From assembly GCA_001643675.2 (NCBI GenBank), contig LSRY02000035.1:1-64000 (forward strand): DNA of 64,000 nt, written 5' to 3'. The translations under genes and the position numbers were made by a program. Source of the stretch: Monocercomonoides exilis (taxonomy: Eukaryota > Preaxostyla > Oxymonadida > Polymastigidae). Below, in pieces: positions 38,402 to 52,000 of the stretch (position 1 is its first letter; every line of letters starts with the position of its first letter). A model generated the notes under the pieces. It had not been told where the DNA came from, ran no database searches, and was given only the letters and a program-made list of their open reading frames with translations.

Positions 38402-38662
38402 TTGAGTCAATGTATGATAAAAGGAAGAAAAAGAAAAGAAGAGACAAAGGCGAAGGAGGATGGGAATATGGCTTGGCATCAGAGGGATTGGCATAAAAAT
38501 TGGCATCATGGGCGAAACGTGAACAATTTTGAGAGCCACGAAAGTTACACAACAACAGAAGCAGCAAATACAGATGAAACAGATGGATCTTTCTTCTTGT
38601 ACAGTCTCAAAACATATTCAGCTGAAGTTGGTTCAATTTTAGAACGAAAAAGACGAAATTAA
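38402..38662 (+). CDS. Charged hypothetical frame
   Basis: An 86-residue plus frame, Lys/Glu-rich at first, then His/Trp/Asn-rich (HQRDWHKNWHHGRNVNN) and ending in a mixed segment. The terminal UAA is followed by four codons and UGA. Unrecognised. It may be the tail of the preceding coil protein. Confidence 0.3.
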   Translation: MSQCMIKGRKRKEETKAKEDGNMAWHQRDWHKNWHHGRNVNNFESHESYTTTEAANTDETDGSFFLYSLKTYSAEVGSILERKRRN

Positions 38663-38878
38663 CAATATCTGATATTATGATCGCTGCTGAAAAAGAAGAA
38701 GAAGAAAGAGGAACAAGGGATGCAAGAGTTGGGATGGGAAAAAGAGGAAGGTGCGTCAGCAGCGTTCGTTATACAGAGGAAGTTTGATGGGAGAAACGGA
38801 GCAGATTCCGAAGAGAATAAGATAAACATTTTCCAATAATAACCACCTGCTGAGAACACTTAGCATTTTTACTGCGAT

Positions 38879-39317
38879 ATGTCTTCTCTTTTGCTTACCA
38901 CACAGCCTTCGTCCGATCCTCAGCACGTTATGAATTTGTTCCAGAAACAGCAGCAGCAAGAGCAGGAGCAGACGAAGAAGATTCCGTTTGTGTATATTGA
39001 GCGCTCATTGTTTATTTCATGTGCGGAGTTGGATGTGCACACGAACCTGTTATATGCTCTGAATAAGAACTCGATTTGGAATAGCGGGTCGTGTGCAACG
39101 GATGAGAAATTTGATGCGAATGACCAGCTCTTCCTGTTTACAGGCACCATTGCAAAGATCTCTTGCAAGCACAGCTTTCTGCGCTGCCTGGACAGACACA
39201 ATGGAAGAGATTTTGGAAAGCTTTATGGTGTTGGAATTTTGCGACAACACAGAGCAGATAGTAAAGAATGTGATGGAAGCTGCAGAGATGAATGAAATGA
39301 ATTCCTTTGGAGATTAA
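38879..39317 (+). CDS. Hypothetical protein, one frame change
   Basis: Begins at ATG 38879 with a Ser/Gln-rich lead (QKQQQQEQEQTKK), then an ordered domain (VYIERSLFISCAELDVHTN, QLFLFTGTIAKISCKHSF). Near 39190 the frame changes and continues DTMEEILESFMVLEF and DNTEQIVKNVMEAAEMNE to UAA at 39315. Both halves are protein-like. It shares codon bias with the neighbouring plus-strand genes. No known domain is recognised. Confidence 0.45.
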
Positions 39318-39529
39318 GGAGCGATGGAGTGAGTATGTGGAATGAGAATGTTAAAGAAACAATATTGGAGAATTTTGGACGAAGAACAAAGAGGATGGAG
39401 ATAAGTCAATTAGTGATAAGATCTGGAGAAGAGAGAGAAATAGAAGAATTTGTATCAACTGTTGTTCTTGGCAACATTCACTTTTCCACAATTCCATCCA
39501 GTTTCTCTATCACGAGACTGGAATGATGA

Positions 39530-40085
39530 TTTTGTGATGTTAAAGCCAAAAAAATTAAAGGAGATAAACTATTGTCATTTTTTGAAAGTCAAAAATAATT
39601 TTTTTTATTCAAATTTTTATTATCCAATAATGAGTATTGTAAAGTTAGTCTTGAAACTTCTATTTTTTTGTCTTTTTGATGAGTTTTGTTGGTTTAACTT
39701 TATTTATTTTTGGTTAAGTTTTATTTAACTTGATCAAAAATATTCGATTTCACAAAAAAATCAAAATGTGTGCTTTTTTTCAAATTAATGAATAAAACAA
39801 ATATGCATTAAAGAAATAAAGTGCAAAAAACTAACAAATTATCAATTTTTCTATTCGATCTCAAATTACCACAAGAGATTTTATTTTTTCGATTTTTGAT
39901 CTTTTTTAATGAATTCAAAAAAAATCACCCACAATATGAGTCATAATTTTTCATATCGTAACTTTGTTCGAAGAAAGATCTTTTTTTTTGTAATTGTGGT
40001 ATATGTGACTAAATGTTAAAATATGTGTTTATAAATAAATAGAAAAAGAATTGTGAATGAATTTTTGAAAACCAAGTCACTTTGA
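39530..40085. other. AT-rich gene-free stretch
   Basis: AT-rich DNA directly before the DIRS element. Nothing is recognised. Confidence 0.5.
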
Positions 40086-43000
40086 GAAATTAAAGTACAG
40101 AGTACCTTAATTCTCCAGAACAAACGATCAACTACAACACCTCTTGTTATGGGAGTAGGAGTAGGAGCCTATATTAAGGGCTCTGTCGCTTACCAGATCT
40201 TTGACATGGAAGTATCGGCTGCTGGACCTGCATCGGGACTGAGCGGTATTTTTACCCTCGGCGGATCAACGGGCGGCGTGGGCTTATCTCAGCCTACCTC
40301 CTCAAGCAGTTCACTTGCTTCCGACCAATTCCCAGCGACCTCACAACCAGCTCCGACAGATCTGACAGATAACCAAGCTCCGTCATTTTCTTCGCGTAGT
40401 GCCGCCTTACTTAACGATAACATCAATTCTTCTGTATTTGATCTTCACATTAATTCCGCAGACGTAGCGACAACAGTTGAACATTATGAATCCATGGCTT
40501 GCACACCATTTATCCCAGCCAGAACTCACCCTCATGCAAGATCATCAAATTGGCAAAAAGACGCGCTCGATTCCAGCGGCTACAGAGTGGAAAGATATCT
40601 AATCCCCGCATTAAAGGCCTTGATCATGTCTCGCCCAGAAGGTGAAGCCAGAAAAGAGAGGACATCAGACGCAATGCTTCTTATTGTTGCAGCGCTCCAG
40701 GAGGCACGCCACAAAAGAATTCAAGCCGAGTTTGGGTTTGATGCGGTTCGCGCTCTCAGAGAAGACCAGGAAGACCCCCTCGTTTCCAGCGACAAACTGG
40801 CAAAGATCACACCATTACTAGAAGCATGGAAAACAAGAAGAGAGGCAATCATCAGAGCACAACGCGCGAGAACTCATTTTATTCGGAACCCGTCCTCCCA
40901 AGGAGGCACCCGTTCAGAAGGAAGGTCAAGCAGGACATCTCAGAGAGTGGCCCGTCCATCGAGAGCACCAGGATCTTGGAGAAGGTAATTGTAGGAGGGC
41001 GGACTCAGCTGGCCGCGGAAGAATGGGATTCATTGGGTGTTCACAGCGTTATACGAGAAGGAATCAAACCAATCTGGAGGGGGAAGTGTGCAAGAGATCG
41101 CTTGAAGAAGGAGGTGGATGCTGGGAGAGGCTTCCGTGGCACCAAGCAGGAAGAAGAGGAATGCGCAAAGTGGGTTCAGGAAGGCCTAGCGACGAGGGTC
41201 CTGGTTCAGCTTCCACCAGGTACAGCAAGATGTCTCAACACGCTGTTTTTCGTCAAGAAGAAGAACGGCAAATACAGGCAGATATTGGACTGCAGACCTC
41301 TCAGCAGCGCAGTGAAAGAAACACACTTCAAGATGGAAGATCACAGGACTCTTGAGAAGTTACTTCAAAAAGAGGACTACGCAACAACAATAGATTTGTC
41401 ACAGGCGTTCTTTCAAATTCCTGTTCACCCTTCTTTCGTTCCCTTTCTTGCTTTCACTTTCAGAGACAAAACATACGCCTTCAAAGGAATGCCCTTCGGC
41501 TACAAGGACGCGCCCCGCATCTTCACACGTTTGATGAGGAAAGTCTCGCAAGAAATACGACAAAGATGGGGCCTGCGCTGCCTAGCTTATTTGGACGACA
41601 TCGTACTGCTGCATCAAGACCCGAGCAAACTTCAGAAAGCAACCAAGGAGATAACCGCATGGCTTGGAGGGCTTGGACTGTTGGTCAACTTCGACAAGAG
41701 CAGGCTGCAGCCGAGACAGACATTCGACTATCTAGGATGGACATGGAGGACGAAGAGAGGTACAGTCAGCTTGGAGCGGGAGAGATGCAATTCCTTGAGG
41801 AAGGAGTGCAAACGGTGGATGAGACTTGCAAGGAGAAACTCAGAGGTCAAGACCAAGAGCTTTGCATCGTTTGTAGGTCTCATCAGTGCCACACGGTTCG
41901 CCATCAGAGACGCTTCGCTTCAAATGAACAGATTATACAGGGCTCTCAACAGAGCAGTGAAGAAGGAAGGATGGAATACGACTATGAGAGTCAACCCCTC
42001 GATCATCAAGCAGATTCATGAATGGAAGACGAGACTGAGAGAGAAAGAGGAAAGACCTTGGATATCGTTTGCAATTCCAGACGCGACGTTGACAACCGAT
42101 GCTTCACCTCGGGCCTGTGGTGCAACCCTCCGAATAGGCAGCTCTCTGTTCCACTTTCACCAACCTTTCAACAAGGCTTTTATCAGCCAATCCTCCAACT
42201 TCAAGGAGATGTTGGCTGTCTTAATGGCCCTCAAGCACTTCCTTCCCCTTATCCTGGGGCGCCACATACACACAATCTAGCTAAGATCAGACAACACGAC
42301 GGTGGTCTACGACATCAATCGCTGGGCAGCGGGAGCGAATCTTCTCTCTCTTCTGAGGAAAATCCGAAAGACGATAACAGAATGGAACATTCAGATGAAG
42401 GCTGTCCACCTACCGGGAACAAAGAACACGACAGCAGACGCACTCTCAAGGCAACAGCGCGCTGGAGACTACGAAATCACAAACGAAGCATTAAAAGAGC
42501 TGGAGCATCAGTTGGATCTTACAGTCGAACAGGACGCCTTTGCAAGCGCCACAAACAGGAAAGCAATGACTTGGTTTGGACCAGGAAGTCCAGAGCTGGA
42601 GGACGGACTTCAAGCAGATTGGAAAGGAGCGGTGACGCTAGTTCATCCACCAGTTCCTCTGATTCTTCCTTGCCTCAAGAAGATACAGGAAGAACACGCG
42701 AGAGCAGTGATTCTTCTTCCAGCCTGGAGGTTCCAGGACTGGACACCTCTTCTGAGAGAGATGACGACATCTTACATGAGATGGAGCGATTCGAGGAAAA
42801 TACTGAGGGCAGGCCCAGGAATGAAGAGGTCGGGAGCATCACTTCCTCCGGAGGTGAACTTGGCTGCAAGACTCAACTGGTAGCACAAAGAGGTGAACAG
42901 TGGTGGATCAGCAGCCTACAGAAATGCGGAGTTCCTCAATCACTGATCGCGGAGACCAAGAACAGTGTTTCGCCTTCAACATGGACAGCCTACACCTTTG

Positions 43001-46000
43001 GATTTGCACATTTTGGACAGATTTGGACAGAGGAAAATTGTGGAGAGTTTCCGAGTGACTTTGGAGAGTGGTGCAGAAGATGCGCCATGCTCTTTGTGAA
43101 GCTGAAGGAGAAAGGATTCCCCTTCACTTGCTTGTGTGCCACGAGATCCGCGGTGTCCCTGTTCTCCAGGCTAAGTTACGGAGATGATATTGGGAAAATA
43201 CCAATCATAAAGACAATCTTCCGCTCGTTTCACCGTTCACACGTTCCGAGAAGACCTTACACATACATGTGGTCCTTATCACTGGTGTTTGACTATTACA
43301 ATTCACGACCATGCAACACTGACCTATCCTTCTTCGAGCTTACAGTGAAGTGTATCTTGCTATGTGTCCTGTTTACAGCCTGCCGCTTTCACGAGCTTGA
43401 GCTACTCTCCATGAGCAAATCTATATTCAACAATGATGCCATCCACCTTCACACCCACCTGAAAACATCCATTCCCCCGAGTTATTTAACAATCCCCTTC
43501 TTAAGTGAGGCAGACGAAAGGATTTGCCCTGCAAGAGCAGTAGATTGCCTTTGGGAGAGAGTTCGTAGAACATACGAGTCAAGAGACACCTTCTTGCTGA
43601 ATACAACTCACCACACTCCACTTAAAACATCAGGAATCAGGAGACAAGCGAGGCTTGGAATGACACAAGTGGGGATCCCACAGGAATTCAGACCTTACAC
43701 GATCAAGCATGCAGCCATCTCAGCTTTAACCTTGAAGGGAATACCGGAGGTGCTAATAGCCAGACACGCACGCCTATCACCAACAGCGCACACCCCCACT
43801 AAATGTTTCTTCAGAACCAACCTAGCATCCAGTATGGCACACGCACTGATAGCACCCCAACAGGAAAACCAAACGTCCCTCACGCGATTCGGCCCATCTT
43901 CCGCACCTCATATAGCTCCTCCACCAACAGCCAGACCACCTGGCTTAACAACCCTCTAACCGACGAATATCACATTCCAACAGCAGCCTCCTCCCGAACT
44001 CACCAAAGACTTGAACACTCGAGACCCAAACCCACAGACAGAAGAAACGACTAAGGATTGCAGCAGATTTGAGCTTACAACGATAAGAACAATTCAGACA
44101 AGTGAAATAAGACACATTCAGGCTGACAGATAACAATCCCAACTACTTATACTCCCATAACAAGAGGTGTTGTAGTTGATCGTTTGTTCTGGAGAATTAA
44201 GGTACTCTGAACTTTAATTCGTAAAGAACAAACAAAACTACAACACCTCTTTGTCCCACCACGAGTAAACTCTTCCCACCCTTTGCTTTTATAATAATAA
44301 GTTTTAACCTTTTCAATTTTGCACATTTCGTGCCACAACAACCTCTGTGCACTTTGTTTTTTGCACAATTTAACCTCACTTTAAATTTTCTTCAATTTTT
44401 TTTTTTTCTCATCCACCGTTTTCACTTCATTTGGTAAGCGAAAGAGCCCTTAATAAAGGCTCCTACTCCTACTCCCATAACAAGAGGTGTTGTAGTTTTG
44501 TTTGTTCTTTACAAAAACATAAAAATTCCATTATAACATTTATTTATTGAGTTATTTCTTTTATTTGAATTATTTGTATCACAGAACCCAACAAGTTTAA
44601 TTATTGTATGTAGATAATTTAAATTTAAGAATGATTTAATAGCATAACTTTTTTAGATAATTCGAATGAGCTATCATCAGAAAATGAATTATTGATTGAT
44701 TTATTCCATTTTTGTGTAAAAACGCAAAACCAATAATTTGATGATATTGTTTTTATTTAGACGTTCAAATGTTACGATCGATGTATTTCTATTCAGAGCG
44801 ATTTCAGATATTAAAGCGAAGAAATGAAACAGCAAATGTTATTCTATGTGAAATGGAGCCAACAAATTATGTTTAGGATTTTCGATAATTCTTGAGACGA
44901 AAATGAACGAAAATGAAATTTTATGAAGGACAAAAACAATATGAGGAGTTGGCTTCCATCTTTTTTTATTTTTAACAAGGATTCAATTTTCATTTTCATT
45001 TTCAAAATGCGATGTTAGGTTCTTGTAGCATCAGCTTTCAGTCAATTAGCACACATGAATTGAAGAAAAAGGGAAGAAGATGAACATAAATATGAGGAAA
45101 TTAAGGAAAACGTCGGTTAAGTTGGAAGGGATTGAGCTGTTTGAAGATGAAATTGGGTGGAGTTTGTGTTGTTTGTGAGGGAGTGTGATTGTGGTGAAGG
45201 GATGTGGTGTGGAGATGGGGAAGGATAATGAGATGAGGGCATTTAAGTTGGGCAGGTGCAGAGGGATGTTTTGGAACATCATGCTGAGAGGAGTTGGAAG
45301 GGGAGGAAATGTGTGTGGGAGACTGTTTGGAGGAGATGGGAGGATGGGGCAGACGAGAAGTGAGAGAGAAGGTGGAGGAGGAAGAGGAAGAGGAAGAGGA
45401 AGAGGAAGAGGAAGAGGAAGAGAAAGAGGAAGAGGAAGAGGAAGAGGAAGAGGAAGAGGAAGAGGAAGAGTAAGAGGAAGAGGAAGAGGAAGAGGAAGAG
45501 GAAGAGGAAGAGAAAGAGGAAGAGGAAGAGGAAGAGGAAGAGGAAGAGGAAGAGGAAGAGGAAGAGAAAGAGGAAGAGGAAGAGGAAGAGGAAGAGGAAG
45601 AGGAAGAGGAAGAGGAAGAGGAAGAGGAAGAGGAAGAGGAAGAGGAAGAGGAAGAGGAAGAGGAAGAGGAAGAGGAAGAGGAAGAGGAAGAGGAAGAGGA
45701 AGAGGAAGAGGAAGAGGAAGAGGAAGAGGAAGAGGAAGAGGAAGAGGAAGAGGAAGAGGAAGAGGAAGAAGATGAAAAGGAGGAGGAGGAAGAAGAAGAA
45801 TTTTTCGATTTTGATGAAAGAGAAGAAGAAGAAAATGGATGAGAAGAAGAAGAAGAAGAAGAAGAAGAAGAAGAAGAAGAAGAAGAAGAAGAAGAAGAAG
45901 AAGAAGAAGAAGAAGAAGAAGAAGAAGAAGAAGAAGAAGAAGAAGAAGAAGAAGGAGAAGGAATAAACGATGATGACGAACAAATAGGAAAAGTTGATTG

Positions 46001-49000
46001 AAGGTTGAAAATTGTGAAGGCAAATAATAACAAATAAAAACAGATAGTTTCAATGAAATTTCTATTTCTTTTTTCTTCTTTTCTTTTTGCGTTCTTCTGA
46101 CAAATAAAATCTTCCAATTCAACCATCTTCCTCCACACTCACAACCCCATCGATGGAGCCATCCTCCCCAACCTCAATAGCCCATCTACTTCTCTCTCCG
46201 CCTTCAACACCTCTTTTCTCCACCAAACACGCTCTTCACCAAATGCTGCTGTGGTTCATGAAGGAAATGAAACTCACAGAAAATCACCTGGAAGGTTGAC
46301 TTCTTTTGATGAGAACAACCACAGATTCGAATGGTGCGAATGGAATAATTCAAACAGTGGAAATGAATATGGCGGTGCACTTTTTGTTGAATGCACAAAT
46401 GCAAATCTCACAATCACTTCTTGCTCATTTAACAATTGCTACTGCACAGGAAATGGTGAAGGAGGCGCATTATACTGCATATATTTGTTAAAAGTCAATT
46501 TTTCAAAATCCAACTTTTTGAACTGCCAGGCGAGACACGGAGGGGCTGTTTATGTGGGGTATCCTCAATCCAATTCTGTTTGGACATTCTCAGAAAACAG
46601 AGTTGAAAATTGTTCAATAACAAGCTGGAGAGGAACGGGTTATTATTTTTGGCTCAACAATATGAGTTCAAGTTGTCAATTCCTGTTTTCCAAATGCAAG
46701 TGCATTTCAAATTCTGGTGGCGATTCAACAGGTTCTTTAACATTTCGTTATCCTCCAAGCAACAAACCGAGTCAATTTTCAATCGTTGAGTGCCAGTTTA
46801 TAAATAACAAATTAACTGCCTCTGTCAAATATGGAGGTGCTGCAATTTTCTTCAATTCAACTTATTCCTGGATGAGCGGGCTCAAATTCATCACATTTTG
46901 TTTCTTCGATGGAAATACCGACGCAAATGGTAGAGGAAACGATGTGTTCTTCAGTGGAAGCAGCATCACTCAATCTCCATTTGAGAATTGTGGCTCAACA
47001 ACCCCAACACAAAGAGTGTGGAATCAAGGAACGGCTGACAATGCAGTGTACAATGGCTGGCTCCCTCTCATCGCCCAGAATAAAATCGTTGCCAGCAATG
47101 GAACCAATACAGATGCCTGTGGCAGACCCCAACAGACCCCATGCGCCACCATCGAGTATGCCCTCAACTGCTTCATTTCCCTCCTCCACGACGCCTCTCT
47201 CACCCTCCTCACCTCAGCATTTGTTCCTCTTCAAACACTCACCTTCAGCGCTGCTGACACTAAAATCACTGGAAACGGAACAGATGCCACCACCATCGCC
47301 TCCAGTAGCATTCCCCAACCACAAAACTCACATTCACAGTCATCACAACCAACATCATCATTTTCTTCATTTTCATCATTATCATCTGTATCTTCTTCAC
47401 CAGATCCATCTGTCACTTCTGCCCTCTTCCAACAAACACAGGGCTCCCTCACAGTCTCTGCCCTCGCCATCGCCCACAACTCCTCAAATCAAATCACCCC
47501 CATCCTCTTCCACCTCTCCCAAAACTCCCCTTCCCTCAACCTCAACACAACCACCATCACCGGAACAACCTCCATAACAATAAAAACACCCCTCTTCTTC
47601 CTCACTGCTGGCTCCCTCGCCCTCAACCACACAGCAATCACCCAACTCTCCCTCAACAGCCAAAGCATCTTCCACCTCACCTCCCTCACAGCTCCACTCA
47701 CCCTCAACTCCTCCAACATCACTGACATCACCTCCACAGCAACCCCCACCAGCTGTGTCCTCTCCTCTGCCACCTCCCCTGCCTTCTCCCTCTCCCTCGC
47801 CAACTGCACCATCACCAACATCAACTCAGAACAGTTGAACCAACAGACTGCCACAGATGGCGGGTGCATCTCATTTGCCTCGTATGCCCCTGCCAACACA
47901 TTTTCAGTGAGTGACACCACCTTCTCCAGCTGCTCTGTGAGCGAGGATACAAGTTCTGGAGGAAGAGGCGGTGCTCTCATGATCGAGTACAAGGATAAAT
48001 CAGAAGTGTCGTCAACAACCTTTTCCATCACCAATATCGTGTTTTCAACCAACAAGGCCAGTGTCCGAAGAGATATGTATTTTGTGTGTGAGTCCCTTTC
48101 AGCTTCTGTGAACGAATCTTCCTTCGCCTTCATGACAAGCACCACTCAGAAAGACACCTCGGTTGTTGGACATTATAGAACAGAAGCAATTGGAATTTCA
48201 ATTAATAAATCTTTATCAAAGGGCATACAGCTAACAATGAATATGTGAATGATCATCTTGGCATCAAAGCAATGAATTGCTGGATATCAAAGATGCCCTT
48301 CAAGAGGACACACAACGCGATGATTTATCTGAAGAAGTTGAAGAACGTTGGTAAATAATATTAAATATGCAGACAAATAGCGAATTTATGTGCAAATGAA
48401 GGCAAAGTCAAAGATATTTGAAGAGATGGCACAAAGACACAAAATAAGAAATTTCCTCAAAAACACTTTTGATTGATAAATCATCACATGTCTGCTGTAA
48501 ATTCTGCTGTTTCATAGAAATTCCTTTCAAAAATGAATTTTCCTCTAAATCGCTTTTCTTTATCGTCTCATCTTCTGCGACATGTTGAATGCTCAAAGAA
48601 TAGTGCAATCTGCCGAATACTATTTCGGAACTCATCCATTTCATAAAAGAATTGCTCTAATACTCTTTCTTTTTAATCTGCGCCTCTTTCAGCTTCCAAA
48701 TAAAAAAGGTAAAATCGTCCTCCTTTTTTGATTTCGCTCCGACTGATCAACTTTTTTCGACTCGAAATCACGTCTATTGCTATTTAAATTTGGCTACATT
48801 TTGTAATAGAATGAATATACGTTTTGTACTTTCGAAAAGAAAATAAAAGACAAGGCTTATCCCTGAATTTGACGAAAGTTAAATGAAACGAATGCAAAAA
48901 CATTTTTTGTTTCTTATCGAAGAAGAAGAAGAAGTCAATTTGAATGAAATGAATTCGCCCATATGGCTTTTTTCGCACCAAGATTGGAGAAAAAATGTAG

Positions 49001-52000
49001 ACTAGTTCAGTGAATGATTGTTGAGACAAAGAAATGCAAGTGAAATAATTGTTAGTTCAATTTTGCGTCTCTGTTGATTTGAGCGTATGAATGCAACAGA
49101 TAGTTGATATTCCGATTCAACTCCAAGCGAGTGAAGATGGCATTGAAAAAGTTGGAGGAGTTGAAGAAGAAAATGATGATGATGATGATGATTAAAATGA
49201 AGGAGCATGAAAATGAAGGAGATGGAGAAGGAAAGAGAAGAGAAAGACATGGAAATTAATCTGTGGTTTCTCTTTGTCATAAGGAAATTGCAAATAATAT
49301 TATTGCACACACTGACTTGAGAATGAAGATAAAAAAAATAACACAGATGATGATGAAAGCGAAGGAGGAGAAGAAGGAGAAGAAGGAGAAGAAGGAGAAG
49401 AAGGCGAAGAATGTGAAGAAGGAGAAGAAGGCGAAGAATGTGAAGAAGGAGAAAAAGGAGAAGAAGGAGAAGAATGTGAAGAAGGGTCAGAATACGATGC
49501 AGAAGAAGATTGTTCTGCTTGTTTTGACGTTGATGGTGATGAATGAGATGACAAAGACGAAGAAAATGAAGAAAATGAAAAAGAAGGAGAAGGAGTGTTG
49601 TGTGCAGAATATGTCTGTCGGAGAAATAGAAGCTTTCAGATTGCATTTCTCCGAATGTGAATGTTCTCATTGGCTTATTTTGGAATTCATAAAAAGATGA
49701 CGATAAGCTGAAGGAATTAAATAGCAATGGAAAGAGGAAGATGAAAAAGATGAAAGGGAAGAAAAAGACGATGAACATGAAAACAAAAGGAAGAAGACGA
49801 AGAAAAAGACGAAGAAGAAGACGAAGAAGAAGACGAAGAAAAAGACGACGAAGAAGAAGACGAAGAAGAAGAAGATGTTGATGATTAAGATGAAGACTAA
49901 GAAGGCGAGGAAGAAGGAGAAGAAGGAGAAGAAGGAGGAGAAGTTATGATGATGCTTTGATTGGAAACTTGTGCAATATGAAATTGGACAAAGACCAATC
50001 ATTTGGGGAAAGCGTTGGAAAAGGAAAAGTGAAATTGATAGAGACGAGGAGGAGAGATGAATGCTAAGTGACTGAAAGCACCTTTTTTGAATGAAATAAA
50101 ATTGTTAATAAGGAAATAGCGATATTGGAGGGACGAATGTGGAGGAAATAAAGATTCTCTATGAAAGAAAAGAAGAGGATTCATTGTTTGGCTTCTATTC
50201 ATCTTTATCAGAACTCCCACACTTTCTCTATTGATTGCTTTCTCTTCTCCTTCTCCTTCTTCATCCATCCCTCTTCCTTCAGCAAGCGCCTCGATGATTT
50301 CCGACGCGTTGTTCCGCACAATCTCCTGTGGCGAGTACATCAGCTCGGCCAGCTCGTTAAACAGCGCTTTGTCGAGAGAGCTGGCAAACAGCTTGAACGA
50401 CTTGCTGGTAAGCGAGAGAAGGATGGAAGAAGCCTTGTCGATGTATTCAGCGCAACGCGAGTGCAGCAAGCGGAGGATGAGCTGGAGAATCCGGTGGCGC
50501 AGGAACACTGAGTGGAACTTGGCACCGTTGGTGATGAACTTGTTGGTCACACAAAGAGAAGAAGAGACAAGAGGATACAAGCGAAAACTGGATGTGAATA
50601 TAATTGTGTGTTTGTGAATAATTAAATGCATAAGCGAAAAAGTGGGTAAAAAAAAGAAGAAAGAAAATATTGTGAAAAATAATTCGATAATTAGTTTCTG
50701 GCAAACCCCATGAATCTGATTAATTGCTTTGCAACAGCACCATTCAGCAAACAACATTTATTCACTTAGCAAGACAATTGAAAAATCACTGCTATTAGTC
50801 CACCATCATAACTATTCATCATTTGAGGGTGAACAAAAAATTTAAATAAAGATAAATAGTTGAAAAGCAAAATACAGATAAAAAAAAATAATTGAAACCA
50901 TTAATCAAATATTTTTTATTTTACAGAAAAATTCAAAATTTCCATACAATTCTGGTTCGCCATGTGGGTCATTGCGTTTAGACCCCTCAGCTTGAAGATG
51001 TCGTCGAAGCCGCAGACCATTAACTGTTCAACAGGAAACGCACAGTGCAGCGAAGGTGGAACGTCCATCGACAGAAAAGCGCTACAAACGACACTGGAAC
51101 ACAGTTCAATCACATTCTGCCACTTCACTTTGAACGAACGCTCTAAGCTGTGCTTGATGGATGGCAGTGTTGGGGAGGGAGAGGAGGAGGAGAAAGAAGA
51201 AGAAGAAGAAGAAGAAGAAGAAGAAGAAGGTGATGGTGATGATGGCGATAAAATGAGAAATAAAGAAGAAGTGAATGAAGATAATTTGCATGCAGATGGA
51301 AACGTTGAGAAAGTGATAGCGTTTCGATAAATTGCTGCTGATTATATCTTGGATTTTTGATTTCTGGCTGAAAAGCTGAGCAAGGCGAGGTTTAAATCTA
51401 CACTGGCTTATTCTTCCTTTTATCCCATTCTATTTTTTCTTTAGCTCCTCTTTCTTTCTGAGCCTTTCTAATATCTCTGCCAAATCCATATTCTTCTTCC
51501 TCCTTTTCATTTTTCTCATTATCGATGCATTTATCTGTCAGATACAACAATCCCTTTTCATCTTTATCACTCACAAACTCATTTGCACTCCTCTTCTCAT
51601 CCTTCTTCTACTCCTTCTCCTTCTCCTTTTCACCACCCAGCAGAATCTCCTGGCTAGCCACATGCGCTGCATAGTTCAGAAGGATGCTCTGTGGCTCAAA
51701 CACATCCCTCGTGTCTGAAACGCTCCTTCTCGCTAACACATTTGTATAGCATAATCTGCTCTTTCCAAAAATCCCACAAGGGATGCGCAATAAGAAGGAG
51801 GAAATAGAAGAACAAGGAGAGGAAGAGGAGGAGCTTGGGTGAGTTGTGCCAAGAGATTTCTGTGTGAGTGAAGAGGAGTCTGTGACAGGAGATGAAGGAG
51901 TGAATGGCTTTGGCGGAGTACCAATAAGAACAGAATGGGCAGACAATTGTGCGTGTGGCAAGGGAGAAAAAGGAGGAGAAATAAATGTTGAGCGGGATGT